From: Stutzerimonas azotifigens
GTDB taxonomy: Bacteria > Pseudomonadota > Gammaproteobacteria > Pseudomonadales > Pseudomonadaceae
DNA length: 64,000 nt
NCBI RefSeq assembly: GCF_013522725.1
Contig: NZ_JAAMRF010000013.1
Coordinates: forward strand, 53,071-117,070
Direction of reading: 5' to 3'
The position numbers and the translations under genes are program-made. This document shows positions 25,681 to 34,246 of this stretch, piece after piece. The notes beneath the pieces are model-generated. The model worked only from the letters and a program-made list of their open reading frames with translations, did not search any database and was not told the origin of the DNA. Positions within the stretch are counted from its first letter, which is position 1. Every line of letters starts with the position of its first letter.

Positions 25681-27077
25681 CGAGTCATGACGTGGTCATC
25701 ATCGGTGGCGGCCCGGGCGGCTACAACGCCGCGATCCGTGCCGGGCAGCTCGGTCTCTCGGTGGCCTGCGTGGAGGCTCGGGACACGCTCGGAGGAACCT
25801 GCCTGAACGTCGGCTGCATGCCGTCCAAGGCGCTGCTGCACGCTTCCGAACTTTACGAGGCCGCTGCCGGTAATGCCTTCGCCAACCTGGGCATCGCCGT
25901 CGAGCCGCGTCTGGATCTGGCGCAGATGATGAAGCAGAAGGACGCCAGCGTTGCGTCCCTGACCAAGGGGGTCGAGTTCCTGTTCCGCAAGCACAAGGTG
26001 GAATGGGTGCGTGGCTGGGGCCGCCTGTTGGGCGAGGGGCGGGTGCAGGTCCACGGGCCTGACGGCAGCATCCGCGAGCTGACCGCGCGGGACATCGTCA
26101 TCGCCACCGGCTCGGAGCCGACGCCGTTGCCCGGCGTGTCCTTCGACGGGCAGCGGATTCTCGATTCCACGGCCGCGCTGTCGTTGCCCGAGGTGCCGGA
26201 ACACCTGGTGGTGGTCGGCGCCGGGGTGATCGGCCTGGAGCTGGGCTCGGTGTGGCGACGCCTGGGCAGCAAGGTCACGGTGGTCGAATACCTGGACCGG
26301 ATCTGCCCGGGGCTCGACCTGGAAACCGCTCGCACCCTGCAGCGCTCGCTGACCCGCCAGGGCATGGCATTCGAATTGGCGACCCGGGTCGCTGGCGCCT
26401 CGGTCGAGAGTGATGGCGTGGCGCTGAGCCTGGAACCGGCTGCGGGAGGTCCGGCCCGGACCCTGCGTGCCGACCGCGTGCTGGTGGCGATAGGCAGGCG
26501 CCCCTTTACCCGGGATCTGGGCCTGGAGAACGTCGGCTTGCAGCCCGACGCACGCGGCATGCTGGCCAACGACGACCAGCGCAGCAGCGTGCCGGGCGTC
26601 TGGGTGATCGGCGATGTCACCTCAGGGCCGATGCTGGCGCACAAGGCCGAAGAGGAAGCCATCGCCTGTATCGAACGCATCGCCGGCCAGGCGCCGGAGG
26701 TCAACTACCGCGTCATTCCGAGCGTGATCTACACAGCGCCCGAGGTTGCCAGCGTGGGGCTGAGCGAAGAGCAGCTCAAGGCCGAGGGGCGCGCCTACCG
26801 GGTCGGCAAATTCCCGTTCAGTGCCAACAGCCGGGCCAAGATCAACCACGAGACCGAAGGTTTCGTGAAGGTGCTGGCCGACGAGCGCAGCGACCAGATC
26901 CTCGGCGTGCACATGGTCGGGCCGAACGTCGGCGAGATGATCGGCGAGTACTGCGTGGCGATGGAATTTTCCGCCTCGGCCGAAGACATCGCGCTGATCT
27001 GTCATCCACATCCCACCCGCTCCGAGGCCTTGCGCCAGGCGGCGATGGATGTCCACAAACGGGCCATGCAGGCCTGA
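25677..27077 (+). CDS. lpd: Dihydrolipoyl dehydrogenase, stand-alone
   Basis: This FAD enzyme reoxidises dihydrolipoamide of 2-oxoacid dehydrogenase or glycine cleavage complexes with NAD+. It has 466 residues, normal length. FAD motif IIGGGPGGYNAAIRAGQLG (about 8-26) precedes the redox disulfide GGTCLNVGCMPSKALL (about 40-55), the NAD motif VVGAGVIGLELGSVW (about 179-193), and the C-terminal CHPHPTRSEAL, where His and Glu form the active-site pair. No E1 or E2 gene is adjacent. It overlaps the MFS gene by four bases and is followed by an SDR gene, so it is part of an efflux and redox unit rather than a complex operon. Confidence 0.9.
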   Translation: MTSHDVVIIGGGPGGYNAAIRAGQLGLSVACVEARDTLGGTCLNVGCMPSKALLHASELYEAAAGNAFANLGIAVEPRLDLAQMMKQKDASVASLTKGVEFLFRKHKVEWVRGWGRLLGEGRVQVHGPDGSIRELTARDIVIATGSEPTPLPGVSFDGQRILDSTAALSLPEVPEHLVVVGAGVIGLELGSVWRRLGSKVTVVEYLDRICPGLDLETARTLQRSLTRQGMAFELATRVAGASVESDGVALSLEPAAGGPARTLRADRVLVAIGRRPFTRDLGLENVGLQPDARGMLANDDQRSSVPGVWVIGDVTSGPMLAHKAEEEAIACIERIAGQAPEVNYRVIPSVIYTAPEVASVGLSEEQLKAEGRAYRVGKFPFSANSRAKINHETEGFVKVLADERSDQILGVHMVGPNVGEMIGEYCVAMEFSASAEDIALICHPHPTRSEALRQAAMDVHKRAMQA

Positions 27078-27121
27078 GCCACATCACAGACGAACCAGGC
27101 CGAGCCTGGAGGAGAAGGGAC

Positions 27122-27913
27122 ATGCATGCATCGATCAAGGGCGTTGCGCTGATCACCGGCGCGTCAACGGGCATCGGCGCGGTCTATGCCGATCGGCTGG
27201 CCGGGCGCGGACACCCCTTGTTGCTGGTCGCGCGAGACGCTGCCCGCCTGCAGGCACTGGCCGAGCAATTGAAAGCGCGCCATGGCATCGAGGTCGAGGT
27301 CTGGCCGGCCGATCTGACCGACCCCGCTGACTTGCAGCGCCTCGAGGAGCACCTGCGCAGCGACGGCTCGATCGAGGTGCTGGTCAACAACGCCGGCATG
27401 TCGATGACCGGCGCGCTCGCCGAGGCGGACATGGCCCTCGCCGACCGGATGATCGCGCTCAACCTCGTCGCCGTGACTCACCTGGCCGCTGCCGCCGCGG
27501 CCAGCTTCGGCGCACGTGGCCGGGGCACCGTGATCAACCTGGGATCGGTGGTCTCGCTCCTGCCCGAGCGCTTCAGCGCCATCTACGCCGCCACCAAGGC
27601 CTATGTGCTCAGCCTCAGCCAATCCATGCAGGCCGAGCTGGGCAAGCGTGGCGTGCGGGTCCAGGCGGTGCTGCCGGGCATGACCCGCACCGAACTCTGG
27701 GCGCGCAGCGGGGTGGAGGTCGGCACCCTGCCCGAGTCGATGATCATGGATGCCGATGAGATGGTTGACGCTGCCTTGGCCGGCCTCGATCAGGGCGAGT
27801 GGGTCACCCTGCCGTCGTTGCCCGATGCCGCCGACTGGGAGGCTTTTCTCGCGGCCCGCGCGGCGCTGGGGCCCAACCTGTCCCATAGCCGCGCCGCTGA
27901 GCGTTATCGCTGA
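27122..27913 (+). CDS. Short-chain dehydrogenase/reductase
   Basis: This NAD(P)-dependent oxidoreductase has 263 residues in the classical SDR fold. The cofactor motif is ITGASTGIGAVYADRL (about 11-26), NNAG is at about 90-93, and the catalytic Tyr-Lys lies in YAATKAYV (about 157-164) with Ser in NLGSVVSLL. Its closest broad class is DltE/YqjQ-like SDRs. It follows lpd by 44 bases with GGAGGAG upstream, so it is probably in the MFS-lpd-SDR operon. The substrate is unknown. It ends overlapping by 10 bases the convergent LysR gene. Confidence 0.87.
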   Translation: MHASIKGVALITGASTGIGAVYADRLAGRGHPLLLVARDAARLQALAEQLKARHGIEVEVWPADLTDPADLQRLEEHLRSDGSIEVLVNNAGMSMTGALAEADMALADRMIALNLVAVTHLAAAAAASFGARGRGTVINLGSVVSLLPERFSAIYAATKAYVLSLSQSMQAELGKRGVRVQAVLPGMTRTELWARSGVEVGTLPESMIMDADEMVDAALAGLDQGEWVTLPSLPDAADWEAFLAARAALGPNLSHSRAAERYR

Positions 27914-28842
27914 GCCGTACCGGCGGATGATATCCAGGGCGCGTTCTTCAGCAGTTCGGCACAGCGCGCCTGGACGAATTCACGCAGCAGGTGCACCGGC
28001 TTGCTCAACTGGGCGCGGTGCGCGCAGATCAGGTTGAGCGGCGTCGGCTCTCCCAGCCGGTCGGCGAACAGGACCTTCAGGCGACCGGCGCGCACGTCGC
28101 CGGCCACGTCCAGCCAGGACTTGTAGGCGAGCCCCTTGGCGTCCACCGCCCAGCGGCGTACCGCATCGGCATCGTCGCTGATGCGGTCGCCGCTGACCTT
28201 CACCCGCACTTCCCGGCGGCCTTCGTCAAAGCGCCACTGGTCATGGGGACGCCCGCCAAGCATGTACAGCAGGCAGTTGTGTTCGCCGAGCTGCTCGACG
28301 CTCTGCGGATCGCCGTAGCGGGTGAGGTACGCCGGGGCCGCGCAAAGCACGCGTCGGTTCCATTCGGCCAGGGGCAGGGCGACGAGGCTGGAGTCTTCAG
28401 GCGTTCCATAGCGCAAGGCGATGTCCACCGGCTGGCGGAACAGGTCGCTGACCCGGTCGCCCAGCAGCAGGCGCAGCTGCAGTTGTGGATGCTGGGTCTG
28501 GAATTCGTCCAGCCAGGGCATCAGCACGTTACGGCCGAAATCCGAGGGTGCGGACAATTGCAGCACGCCGCCGATGGTGGCCTTGCCACCGGCGAGCAAC
28601 CTGCTGCCTTCGAGCAGACTGGCGATAGCCGCACGGGCATGGGCGAGAAACGCCTCGCCCTCCGGCGTCAGCCGCAGGCTGCGGGTCGAGCGGGCGAACA
28701 GGCGGGCCTCGAGCGCGGCTTCGATCCGCTTGAGCGCGGCGCTGGCCACCGCCGGCGAAACGTCCAGCTCACGCGCCGCTGCCGACAGGCTGCCGGCATC
28801 GGCGGTGCGCACGAACAGGTTCAGGTCGTCGAAATGCAGCAT
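27904..28842 (-). CDS. LysR-family regulator divergent from a quinone reductase gene
   Basis: This regulator has 312 residues. Its helix-turn-helix lies in DDLNLFVRTADAGSLSAAARELDVSPAVASAALKRIE (by segments, about 4-40), followed by a CrgA-type effector domain starting near LSAPSDFGRN. It is divergent from the zinc-less alcohol dehydrogenase-like gene at 28959, with a TTTCAA-N7-TTGAAA repeat between them, so that gene and itself are likely targets. The convergent overlap with the SDR gene is 10 bases. Confidence 0.86.
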   Translation of the reverse strand: MLHFDDLNLFVRTADAGSLSAAARELDVSPAVASAALKRIEAALEARLFARSTRSLRLTPEGEAFLAHARAAIASLLEGSRLLAGGKATIGGVLQLSAPSDFGRNVLMPWLDEFQTQHPQLQLRLLLGDRVSDLFRQPVDIALRYGTPEDSSLVALPLAEWNRRVLCAAPAYLTRYGDPQSVEQLGEHNCLLYMLGGRPHDQWRFDEGRREVRVKVSGDRISDDADAVRRWAVDAKGLAYKSWLDVAGDVRAGRLKVLFADRLGEPTPLNLICAHRAQLSKPVHLLREFVQARCAELLKNAPWISSAGTAQR

Positions 28843-28850
28843 GGGGTGAT

Positions 28851-28869
28851 TTTCAACATTCCATTGAAA
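28851..28869. promoter_or_regulatory. Inverted repeat between lysR and the quinone reductase gene
   Basis: TTTCAA-CATTCCA-TTGAAA is a perfect 6-bp inverted repeat with a 7-base spacer in a 116-base divergent control region, close to the LysR start. It is a good LysR-type site candidate. Confidence 0.45.
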
Positions 28870-28958
28870 GAGCGTCGCTTATTGCGCGGTTTTTCCATCA
28901 AGTCAAATGCATCACGATGGTTGCCATCTATCCCTTCGCAACCGGAGAGTTCCCCTTG

Positions 28959-29972
28959 ATGAAAGCCGTCGCCTATTTCAACAGCCTGCCCATCGATAAC
29001 CCTGACTCGCTGCAGGATGTCGAGCTGCCCGCGCCGACGCCTGGCCCCCGCGATCTGCTGGTGGAGGTCAGGGCGATCTCGGTCAATCCGGTCGACACCA
29101 AGGTGCGCCGCAACGCCGCGCCACAGAACGGCGAAGCCAAGGTGCTGGGCTGGGACGTGGCCGGAGTAGTTCGCGCGGTGGGCGAGCAGGTGAGCCTGTT
29201 CAAGGCCGGCGACGAGGTGTTCTATGCCGGCTCCATCGCCCGTGCCGGCGCCAACAGCGAGCTGCATCTGGTCGATGAGCGCATCGTCGGACGCAAGCCC
29301 AAGAGCCTCGGATTCGCCGAGGCGGCGGCGCTGCCCTTGACCTCCATCACGGCCTGGGAGCTGCTGTTCGAGCGGCTGCAGGTTCGCGAGGGGGATGCGC
29401 ACGGGCAGAGCCTGCTGATCGTCGGCGCGGCAGGCGGCGTTGGCTCGATCCTCATCCAGCTGGCGCGCCAGCTCACCCAGGTCAAGGTGATCGGCAGCGC
29501 CTCGCGCCCCGAAACCCAAGCCTGGGCCCGCGAGCTGGGCGTCCATGAAGTGGTCGATCACAGCCAACCGCTCGATCAGGCGCTCAAGGCCGCCGGCATC
29601 GAGTCGGTCAGCCATGTCGCCAGCCTGACCCAGACCGATCGGCACTTCGACCAACTGGTCGAGGCCCTGGCGCCGCAGGGGCGACTGGCGCTGATCGACG
29701 ATCCCGAGCAGCCGCTGGACGTGATGAAGCTCAAGCGCAAAAGCCTGTCGCTGCACTGGGAACTGATGTTCACCCGCTCGCTGTTCGAGACGCCGGACAT
29801 GATCGAGCAGCACCAGCTGCTCAATCGCGTCAGCGAGCTGGTCGACCGAGGTGTCCTGAAGACGACCCTGGGCGAGCACTTCGGCGCCATCAATGCCGCG
29901 AATCTGCGCCGCGCCCACGCCCTGCTCGAAAGCGGCAAGGCCAAGGGCAAGATCGTGCTCGAGGGCTTCTAA
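28959..29972 (+). CDS. Zinc-less quinone reductase/alcohol dehydrogenase (MDR family)
   Basis: This NADPH-dependent oxidoreductase has 337 residues in the MDR superfamily, of the group labelled zinc-binding alcohol dehydrogenase family, close to quinone oxidoreductases. A GroES-like domain (1-120) contains SVNPVDTKVRR and GWDVAGVVRAVG; the Rossmann motif is IVGAAGGVGSILIQLA (about 154-169). The structural zinc cysteines are absent. The start at 28959 follows GGAGAG. The divergent LysR gene suggests induction by a quinone or an unsaturated carbonyl. Its stop overlaps the convergent LysR gene at 29969 by four bases. Confidence 0.87.
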   Translation: MKAVAYFNSLPIDNPDSLQDVELPAPTPGPRDLLVEVRAISVNPVDTKVRRNAAPQNGEAKVLGWDVAGVVRAVGEQVSLFKAGDEVFYAGSIARAGANSELHLVDERIVGRKPKSLGFAEAAALPLTSITAWELLFERLQVREGDAHGQSLLIVGAAGGVGSILIQLARQLTQVKVIGSASRPETQAWARELGVHEVVDHSQPLDQALKAAGIESVSHVASLTQTDRHFDQLVEALAPQGRLALIDDPEQPLDVMKLKRKSLSLHWELMFTRSLFETPDMIEQHQLLNRVSELVDRGVLKTTLGEHFGAINAANLRRAHALLESGKAKGKIVLEGF

Positions 29973-30880
29973 TCGCCGCGTTGCGCCCAGTGCTGGCCGG
30001 CCAGCTCCGCAGAGAGGTAGTCGAGAAAGCAGGTGATCCGCGAGGTGAGGGCGGTGTTGCGGTAGTACACCGCGTGGATCGGCTGGCGTGACTCGACGGT
30101 GTCTTCGGTCAGCACCTGGACAAGGTCGCCGCGGTCGCGGTCGCCCTGGGTCATGAAGTCAGACAGGCAGACCAGCCCCTCGCCGGCCAGGGCCAGCTGG
30201 CGCAGGGTCTCGCCGCTGGAGGCCTTGTGCGCCGGGGTGATGGTCAGGCCGTCGCCCAGCGAATGGCGCAGCGGCCACTGGTTGAGGCTTTCCGGCTGGG
30301 TGAAGCCGAGCAGGCTGTGTTCGGCCAGATCCTCCGGGCTGCCAGGCGTGCCGTGGCGCGCCAGGTAGGCCGGGCTTGTCAGCACGCGCAGGCGGCTGCT
30401 GCCCAGCGGGCGGGCATGCAGCGTGGAGTCGCGCAGATTGCCGATGCGGATCGCCAGATCGGTACGCTGTTCGATCAGGTCGATGATCTGGTCGCTGCTG
30501 TGCAGTTCCAGCTCGATCTGCGGGTAACGCTCGCGAAAGCCGGCCACCAGCGGCACCACCACGTGGAGCATGAACGGCGAGGCGGCGTTGACCCGCAAGC
30601 GCCCCGCCGGGCGCTGGCGCCGCAGCGCCATCTGTTCTTCGGCCTGCTCGACCGAGTCGAGGATGCGCCTCGCCTGGGCGAGAAAGGCCTCGCCTTCCTC
30701 GGTCAGCTCCAGGCGGCGCGTGGTGCGCAGCAGTAGCGTGACCTCAAGCTTGGCCTCCAGCCGGCTCAAGGCGCGGCTGACGCCCGAGGTGGTCTGTGCC
30801 AGCTGTTCGGCAGCGGCGGTGATCGAGCCGGTCTCCACCACGGTGGAGAAGGCCACCAATTCGTCGAGTGTGGTCTTCAT
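29969..30880 (-). CDS. LysR-family regulator divergent from an aldo-keto reductase gene
   Basis: This regulator has 303 residues. The N-terminal helix-turn-helix is visible in LDELVAFSTVVETGSITAAAEQLAQTTSGVSRALSRLE (segments, about 4-42), followed by a CrgA-like effector domain. It is divergent from the aldo-keto reductase gene over 124 bases and convergent with the quinone reductase gene, with a four-base overlap of stops. This is the second LysR-oxidoreductase pair in a row, suggesting duplicated or co-selected defence against reactive carbonyls. Confidence 0.86.
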   Translation of the reverse strand: MKTTLDELVAFSTVVETGSITAAAEQLAQTTSGVSRALSRLEAKLEVTLLLRTTRRLELTEEGEAFLAQARRILDSVEQAEEQMALRRQRPAGRLRVNAASPFMLHVVVPLVAGFRERYPQIELELHSSDQIIDLIEQRTDLAIRIGNLRDSTLHARPLGSSRLRVLTSPAYLARHGTPGSPEDLAEHSLLGFTQPESLNQWPLRHSLGDGLTITPAHKASSGETLRQLALAGEGLVCLSDFMTQGDRDRGDLVQVLTEDTVESRQPIHAVYYRNTALTSRITCFLDYLSAELAGQHWAQRGD

Positions 30881-31004
30881 TGTTGAATCTTACGCAAAAG
30901 TCTTCGGTGCCGAGGTCGGTTTTTCCACCTGAACCCCTGGGTCAGACTGTTGCCTGTTTCAGAGGCGCCCGCCGCGCCATTCATTTATCGATCAGGAGTA
31001 CCGC

Positions 31005-31805
31005 ATGAGCATTCCAGCCTTCGGCCTCGGCACCTTCCGTCTGAAAGGGCAGCAAGTCATCGATTCGGTGAAGATGGGCGTCGAGCTCGGCTATCGCCAC
31101 ATCGACACCGCCCAGGTCTACGAGAACGAAAGCGAGGTCGGCCAGGCGATCGCCGAAAGTGGCGTCGCGCGTGACGAGCTGTTCGTCACCACCAAGATCT
31201 GGACCAGCAACCTGGCTGGCGACAAGCTCATTCCGAGCCTGAAGGACAGCCTTGCCCGGTTGCGGCTGGAGCAGGTCGACCTGACGCTGATCCACTGGCC
31301 TTCGCCCAATGACGAGCTGCCGGTGGCCGACTACCTTGGCTCGCTGCTCGAGGCGCGCGAGCAGGGTCTGACCCGCCAGATCGGCATCTCGAACTTCACT
31401 GTCTCGCACATGCGCCAGGCGATCGAGGCGGTCGGCGTCGAGAACATCGCCACCAATCAGGTGGAGATCCATCCGTTCCTGCAGAACCGCAAGGTGGTCG
31501 ACTTCGCCCGCGAGCAAGGCCTGCATCTGACGGCCTACATGCCGCTGGCGGTGGGCAAGGTGATGCAGGACGAGGTGCTCAAGAGCATCGGCGAGGCGCA
31601 CCGGGCAAGCGCCGCCCAGGTCACCCTGGCCTGGCTGCTGCAGCAGGGCTTTGCGATAATTCCGTCCTCGACCAAGCGGGCCAACCTGCAGGCGAATCTG
31701 GAGGCGCAGGAGCTGCGCCTGAGCGACGAGGAAATGGCCAGGATCGCTACCCTGGACCGCGGCGAGCGGCTCGCCAATCCGGGCTTTGCGCCGCACTGGG
31801 ACTGA
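31005..31805 (+). CDS. dkgB: Aldo-keto reductase, 2,5-diketo-D-gluconate reductase B-like
   Basis: This NADPH-dependent reductase of small aldehydes and ketones (methylglyoxal and 2,5-diketogluconate in E. coli DkgB) has 266 residues, matching that family. The catalytic tetrad is visible: Asp in [13 protein letters not shown] (about 33), Tyr in the same segment, Lys in VTTKIW (about 64) and His in LTLIHWPSP (about 97). The NADPH loop [15 protein letters not shown] is near 219-233. CAGGAG precedes the ATG. The divergent LysR gene is the probable regulator. The exact substrate is inferred. Confidence 0.88.
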   Translation: MSIPAFGLGTFRLKGQQVIDSVKMGVELGYRHIDTAQVYENESEVGQAIAESGVARDELFVTTKIWTSNLAGDKLIPSLKDSLARLRLEQVDLTLIHWPSPNDELPVADYLGSLLEAREQGLTRQIGISNFTVSHMRQAIEAVGVENIATNQVEIHPFLQNRKVVDFAREQGLHLTAYMPLAVGKVMQDEVLKSIGEAHRASAAQVTLAWLLQQGFAIIPSSTKRANLQANLEAQELRLSDEEMARIATLDRGERLANPGFAPHWD

Positions 31806-31951
31806 ATGCCGCAGTCATGCGGTGACGGCCTCGTGCCAGACCTGGCGCGCTTCGTCGGTACAGGGCGCAGGCAGACGGCCGGAGCGTCGCAAACGCACAA
31901 GCCGTTACGGTTTTTCATTACACTGGTGCCATCCCTCGTGACGGCCTTCTG

Positions 31952-33772
31952 ATGAAACCTGTAACGGATGATCGCGTGACCGCACTGGCAGCAAGCTCGC
32001 AGAGCGTTTCGCTGGGCGGGCTCGCGCCCGAGCAGCTCGACCTGCTGCCGGTGCCCCTGTGGCTGTGCGATCGCGACGGTAATCTGCTGCACGCCAACCC
32101 GCGTGCACGGGAGGCCTTCGCCGAGGCACCTGTAGTCGGCCAAAGCGTCTTCCGCGCCTTCGATCAGCTCAAGTTGGGGCCGGGCGACGAACCGCCAGCG
32201 CTGCCGGTCGCCGACGCGCTCATCGATGTCCTGCAACGCGCGCAGCCTATCCGCGATCTCGAACTCTGCCAGACGCTGCCGGACGCGCCGCGACGTTGGC
32301 TGCTGATGAACGCCGAGCCGGTGGTGGTTGCCGGCGAGGTGGTCGGCGCGACCTGCAGTTTCCAAGACATCAGCCGGCAAAGGCGCGCCGAGATCGAGCA
32401 CGCGCTCAGCCAGCAGTACCTGCAGGCCATCGTCGATGCCACGCCCGAATGCGTGAAGGTGGTGGCCGCCGACGGCAGCCTGTTGCAGATGAATCCGGCG
32501 GGGCTCGGGATGATCGGTGCGGGCGATGCGGCTTCGGTCACCGGCGTGCCGGTGCTGAATCTGATCGCCGAGGAAGACCGCCGTCAGTGGCAGGAGAACC
32601 ACCTGCAGGTCTGCGCGGGGAAGCGCTGCGTCTGGGAATTCGACCTGATTTCCATCGACGGCGTACGCCGGCACATGGAGACCCATGCCGTGCCGCTGCG
32701 CCTTCCCGATGGCGGCACCGGGCATCTGGCGGTCACTCGCGACATCACCGAGCAGACCCGCGACCGCGAGCGCATCCTGGCCAGCGAGCGTTACTGGCAT
32801 GCGCTGCTCGAAGCCTTGCCCATGGCGGTCTACACCACTGATTCCGAAGGCCTGATCACCTTCTACAACGCGGCGGCAGTGCGCCTCTGGGGCGCCGAAC
32901 CGGTGCTCGGGCAGACCCGCTGGTGCGGCTCGGTGAAACTGTTTGCCAACGACGGCGCGCCGCTGCAACTGGACGACTACCCCATGGCCGTCGCGCTCAG
33001 GACCGGAACGCCGCAGCTCGGCGAAGAAGCGCTGCTCGAGCGCCCGGACGGTAGCCGGGTGCCCTTTGCCGCGCACCCGATGCCCCTGCTCGACGACCAG
33101 GGGCGGGTGACTGGCGCGATCAGCATGCTGGTGGACATCTCGTCCCATCGGCAGGCGCAGCAGCGCCAGGCGCTGCTGATCGACGAGCTCAACCATAGGG
33201 TCAAGAACACCCTGGCCTCGGTGCAGTCGATCGCCGCGCTGACGTTGCGCAAGTCCGATAGCCTGGCGGTGTTTCACGCGTCGTTCGAGCGCCGGCTGAT
33301 CGCGCTCAGCCAGGGGCACGACCTGCTGACTCAATCGCGCTGGCAAAGTGCGCTGCTACGCTCGCTGCTGGACAAGGTGCTGCAGGCTTACCTGCACGTC
33401 CAGTGCGAGCGCGTCGAGCTGGCCGGTCCTGCGGTCGAGCTGGCACCGCGCGAGGCGCTGTCGCTGGCCATGGCGTTCCATGAGTTGACGGTGAATGCCG
33501 CCACCTACGGCGCGCTCAGCGGCGAAAGCGGACAGGTCCAGCTCCACTGGCAGGTGTTGGCGAACCAGGCGTCGCGGCCCAGGCTCAGCTTGCAGTGGCG
33601 CGAATACAACGGGCCGGCGGTCGCCGTGCCGGGCAAGCCCGGCTTCGGCACCCGGCTGATCGAGGCCAGTGTGGTCAAAGAATTAGGTGGCAGTTTTGCG
33701 GCCAGCTACGACGCGCAGGGCTTTTCTTGCACGCTTGAGCTGCCGCTTACCGGAGGAGTGCAGCATGTCTGA
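31952..33772 (+). CDS. PAS-domain sensor kinase of the HWE family
   Basis: This is a cytosolic histidine kinase of 606 residues with no clear membrane segment. Three PAS-type domains precede the kinase: about 28-140 (LLPVPLWLCDRDGNLLHANPRAREAF), 150-270 (YLQAIVDATPECVKVVAADGS) and 280-400 (YWHALLEALPMAVYTTDSEGL). The HWE kinase core starts at LIDELNHRVKNTLASVQSIAALTLR with phosphoacceptor His415, and the diagnostic W-x-E lies in LSLQWREYNGP. HWE kinases include light and stress sensors; no flavin-binding NCR-R-LQ (LOV) motif is seen. It overlaps the receiver gene by eight bases. Confidence 0.87.
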   Translation: MKPVTDDRVTALAASSQSVSLGGLAPEQLDLLPVPLWLCDRDGNLLHANPRAREAFAEAPVVGQSVFRAFDQLKLGPGDEPPALPVADALIDVLQRAQPIRDLELCQTLPDAPRRWLLMNAEPVVVAGEVVGATCSFQDISRQRRAEIEHALSQQYLQAIVDATPECVKVVAADGSLLQMNPAGLGMIGAGDAASVTGVPVLNLIAEEDRRQWQENHLQVCAGKRCVWEFDLISIDGVRRHMETHAVPLRLPDGGTGHLAVTRDITEQTRDRERILASERYWHALLEALPMAVYTTDSEGLITFYNAAAVRLWGAEPVLGQTRWCGSVKLFANDGAPLQLDDYPMAVALRTGTPQLGEEALLERPDGSRVPFAAHPMPLLDDQGRVTGAISMLVDISSHRQAQQRQALLIDELNHRVKNTLASVQSIAALTLRKSDSLAVFHASFERRLIALSQGHDLLTQSRWQSALLRSLLDKVLQAYLHVQCERVELAGPAVELAPREALSLAMAFHELTVNAATYGALSGESGQVQLHWQVLANQASRPRLSLQWREYNGPAVAVPGKPGFGTRLIEASVVKELGGSFAASYDAQGFSCTLELPLTGGVQHV

Positions 33773-34124
33773 AACCAATAAGGTCCTGGTGGTGGAGGAC
33801 GAAGCGCTGATCGCCATGCTCCTCGAGGAAGTGCTCGACGACCTCGGTTACCGTGTCGTCGCCCATGCGTCTTCAGTACTGGAAGGGGTAGGGCTGGCAG
33901 GTAGCGTCGAGGCCGACGTGGCGATCCTCGACGTCAATCTCGGCGGCTCCACCGTCTTCCCGGTGGCCGAACGCCTGGCTCAGCGTGGCATTCCGTTCAT
34001 CTTCTCCACCGGCTATGGCGCCCACGGCATCCCGCGCGAGTGGATCGACTGGCCGGTGATCAGCAAGCCTTTCACTCCCGAGACGCTGGCCGCCGCGCTG
34101 GCCAAGGTGCTGTCGGCCGACTGA
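33765..34124 (+). CDS. Single-domain response regulator
   Basis: This is a receiver-only protein of 119 residues. The acidic pair is in VLVVEDEALIAML (about 7-19), the phosphoacceptor Asp in VAILDVNLGG (about 54), and the conserved Thr/Ser and Lys in FIFSTGYG and VISKPFTPETL. There is no output domain. This CheY-like form is the usual partner of HWE kinases (FixJ-unrelated, like the Sma0113-type pairs). The start at 33765 lies inside the kinase gene, overlapping as ATGTCTGA, with GGAGGAG upstream, so the two proteins are made together. The downstream target of the phosphate signal is not visible. Confidence 0.88.
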   Translation: MSETNKVLVVEDEALIAMLLEEVLDDLGYRVVAHASSVLEGVGLAGSVEADVAILDVNLGGSTVFPVAERLAQRGIPFIFSTGYGAHGIPREWIDWPVISKPFTPETLAAALAKVLSAD

Positions 34125-34246
34125 CTGCGCGCCGGCCTGTACAAATCTCCGCGATGCTTGCCTGATCCTCCGACAGCGTGACGGCGGCGCTGTACGTTCG
34201 CCGATCCGAAGCCATACTTGGCGGCGTGCGAAAGGAGGACTCCATC

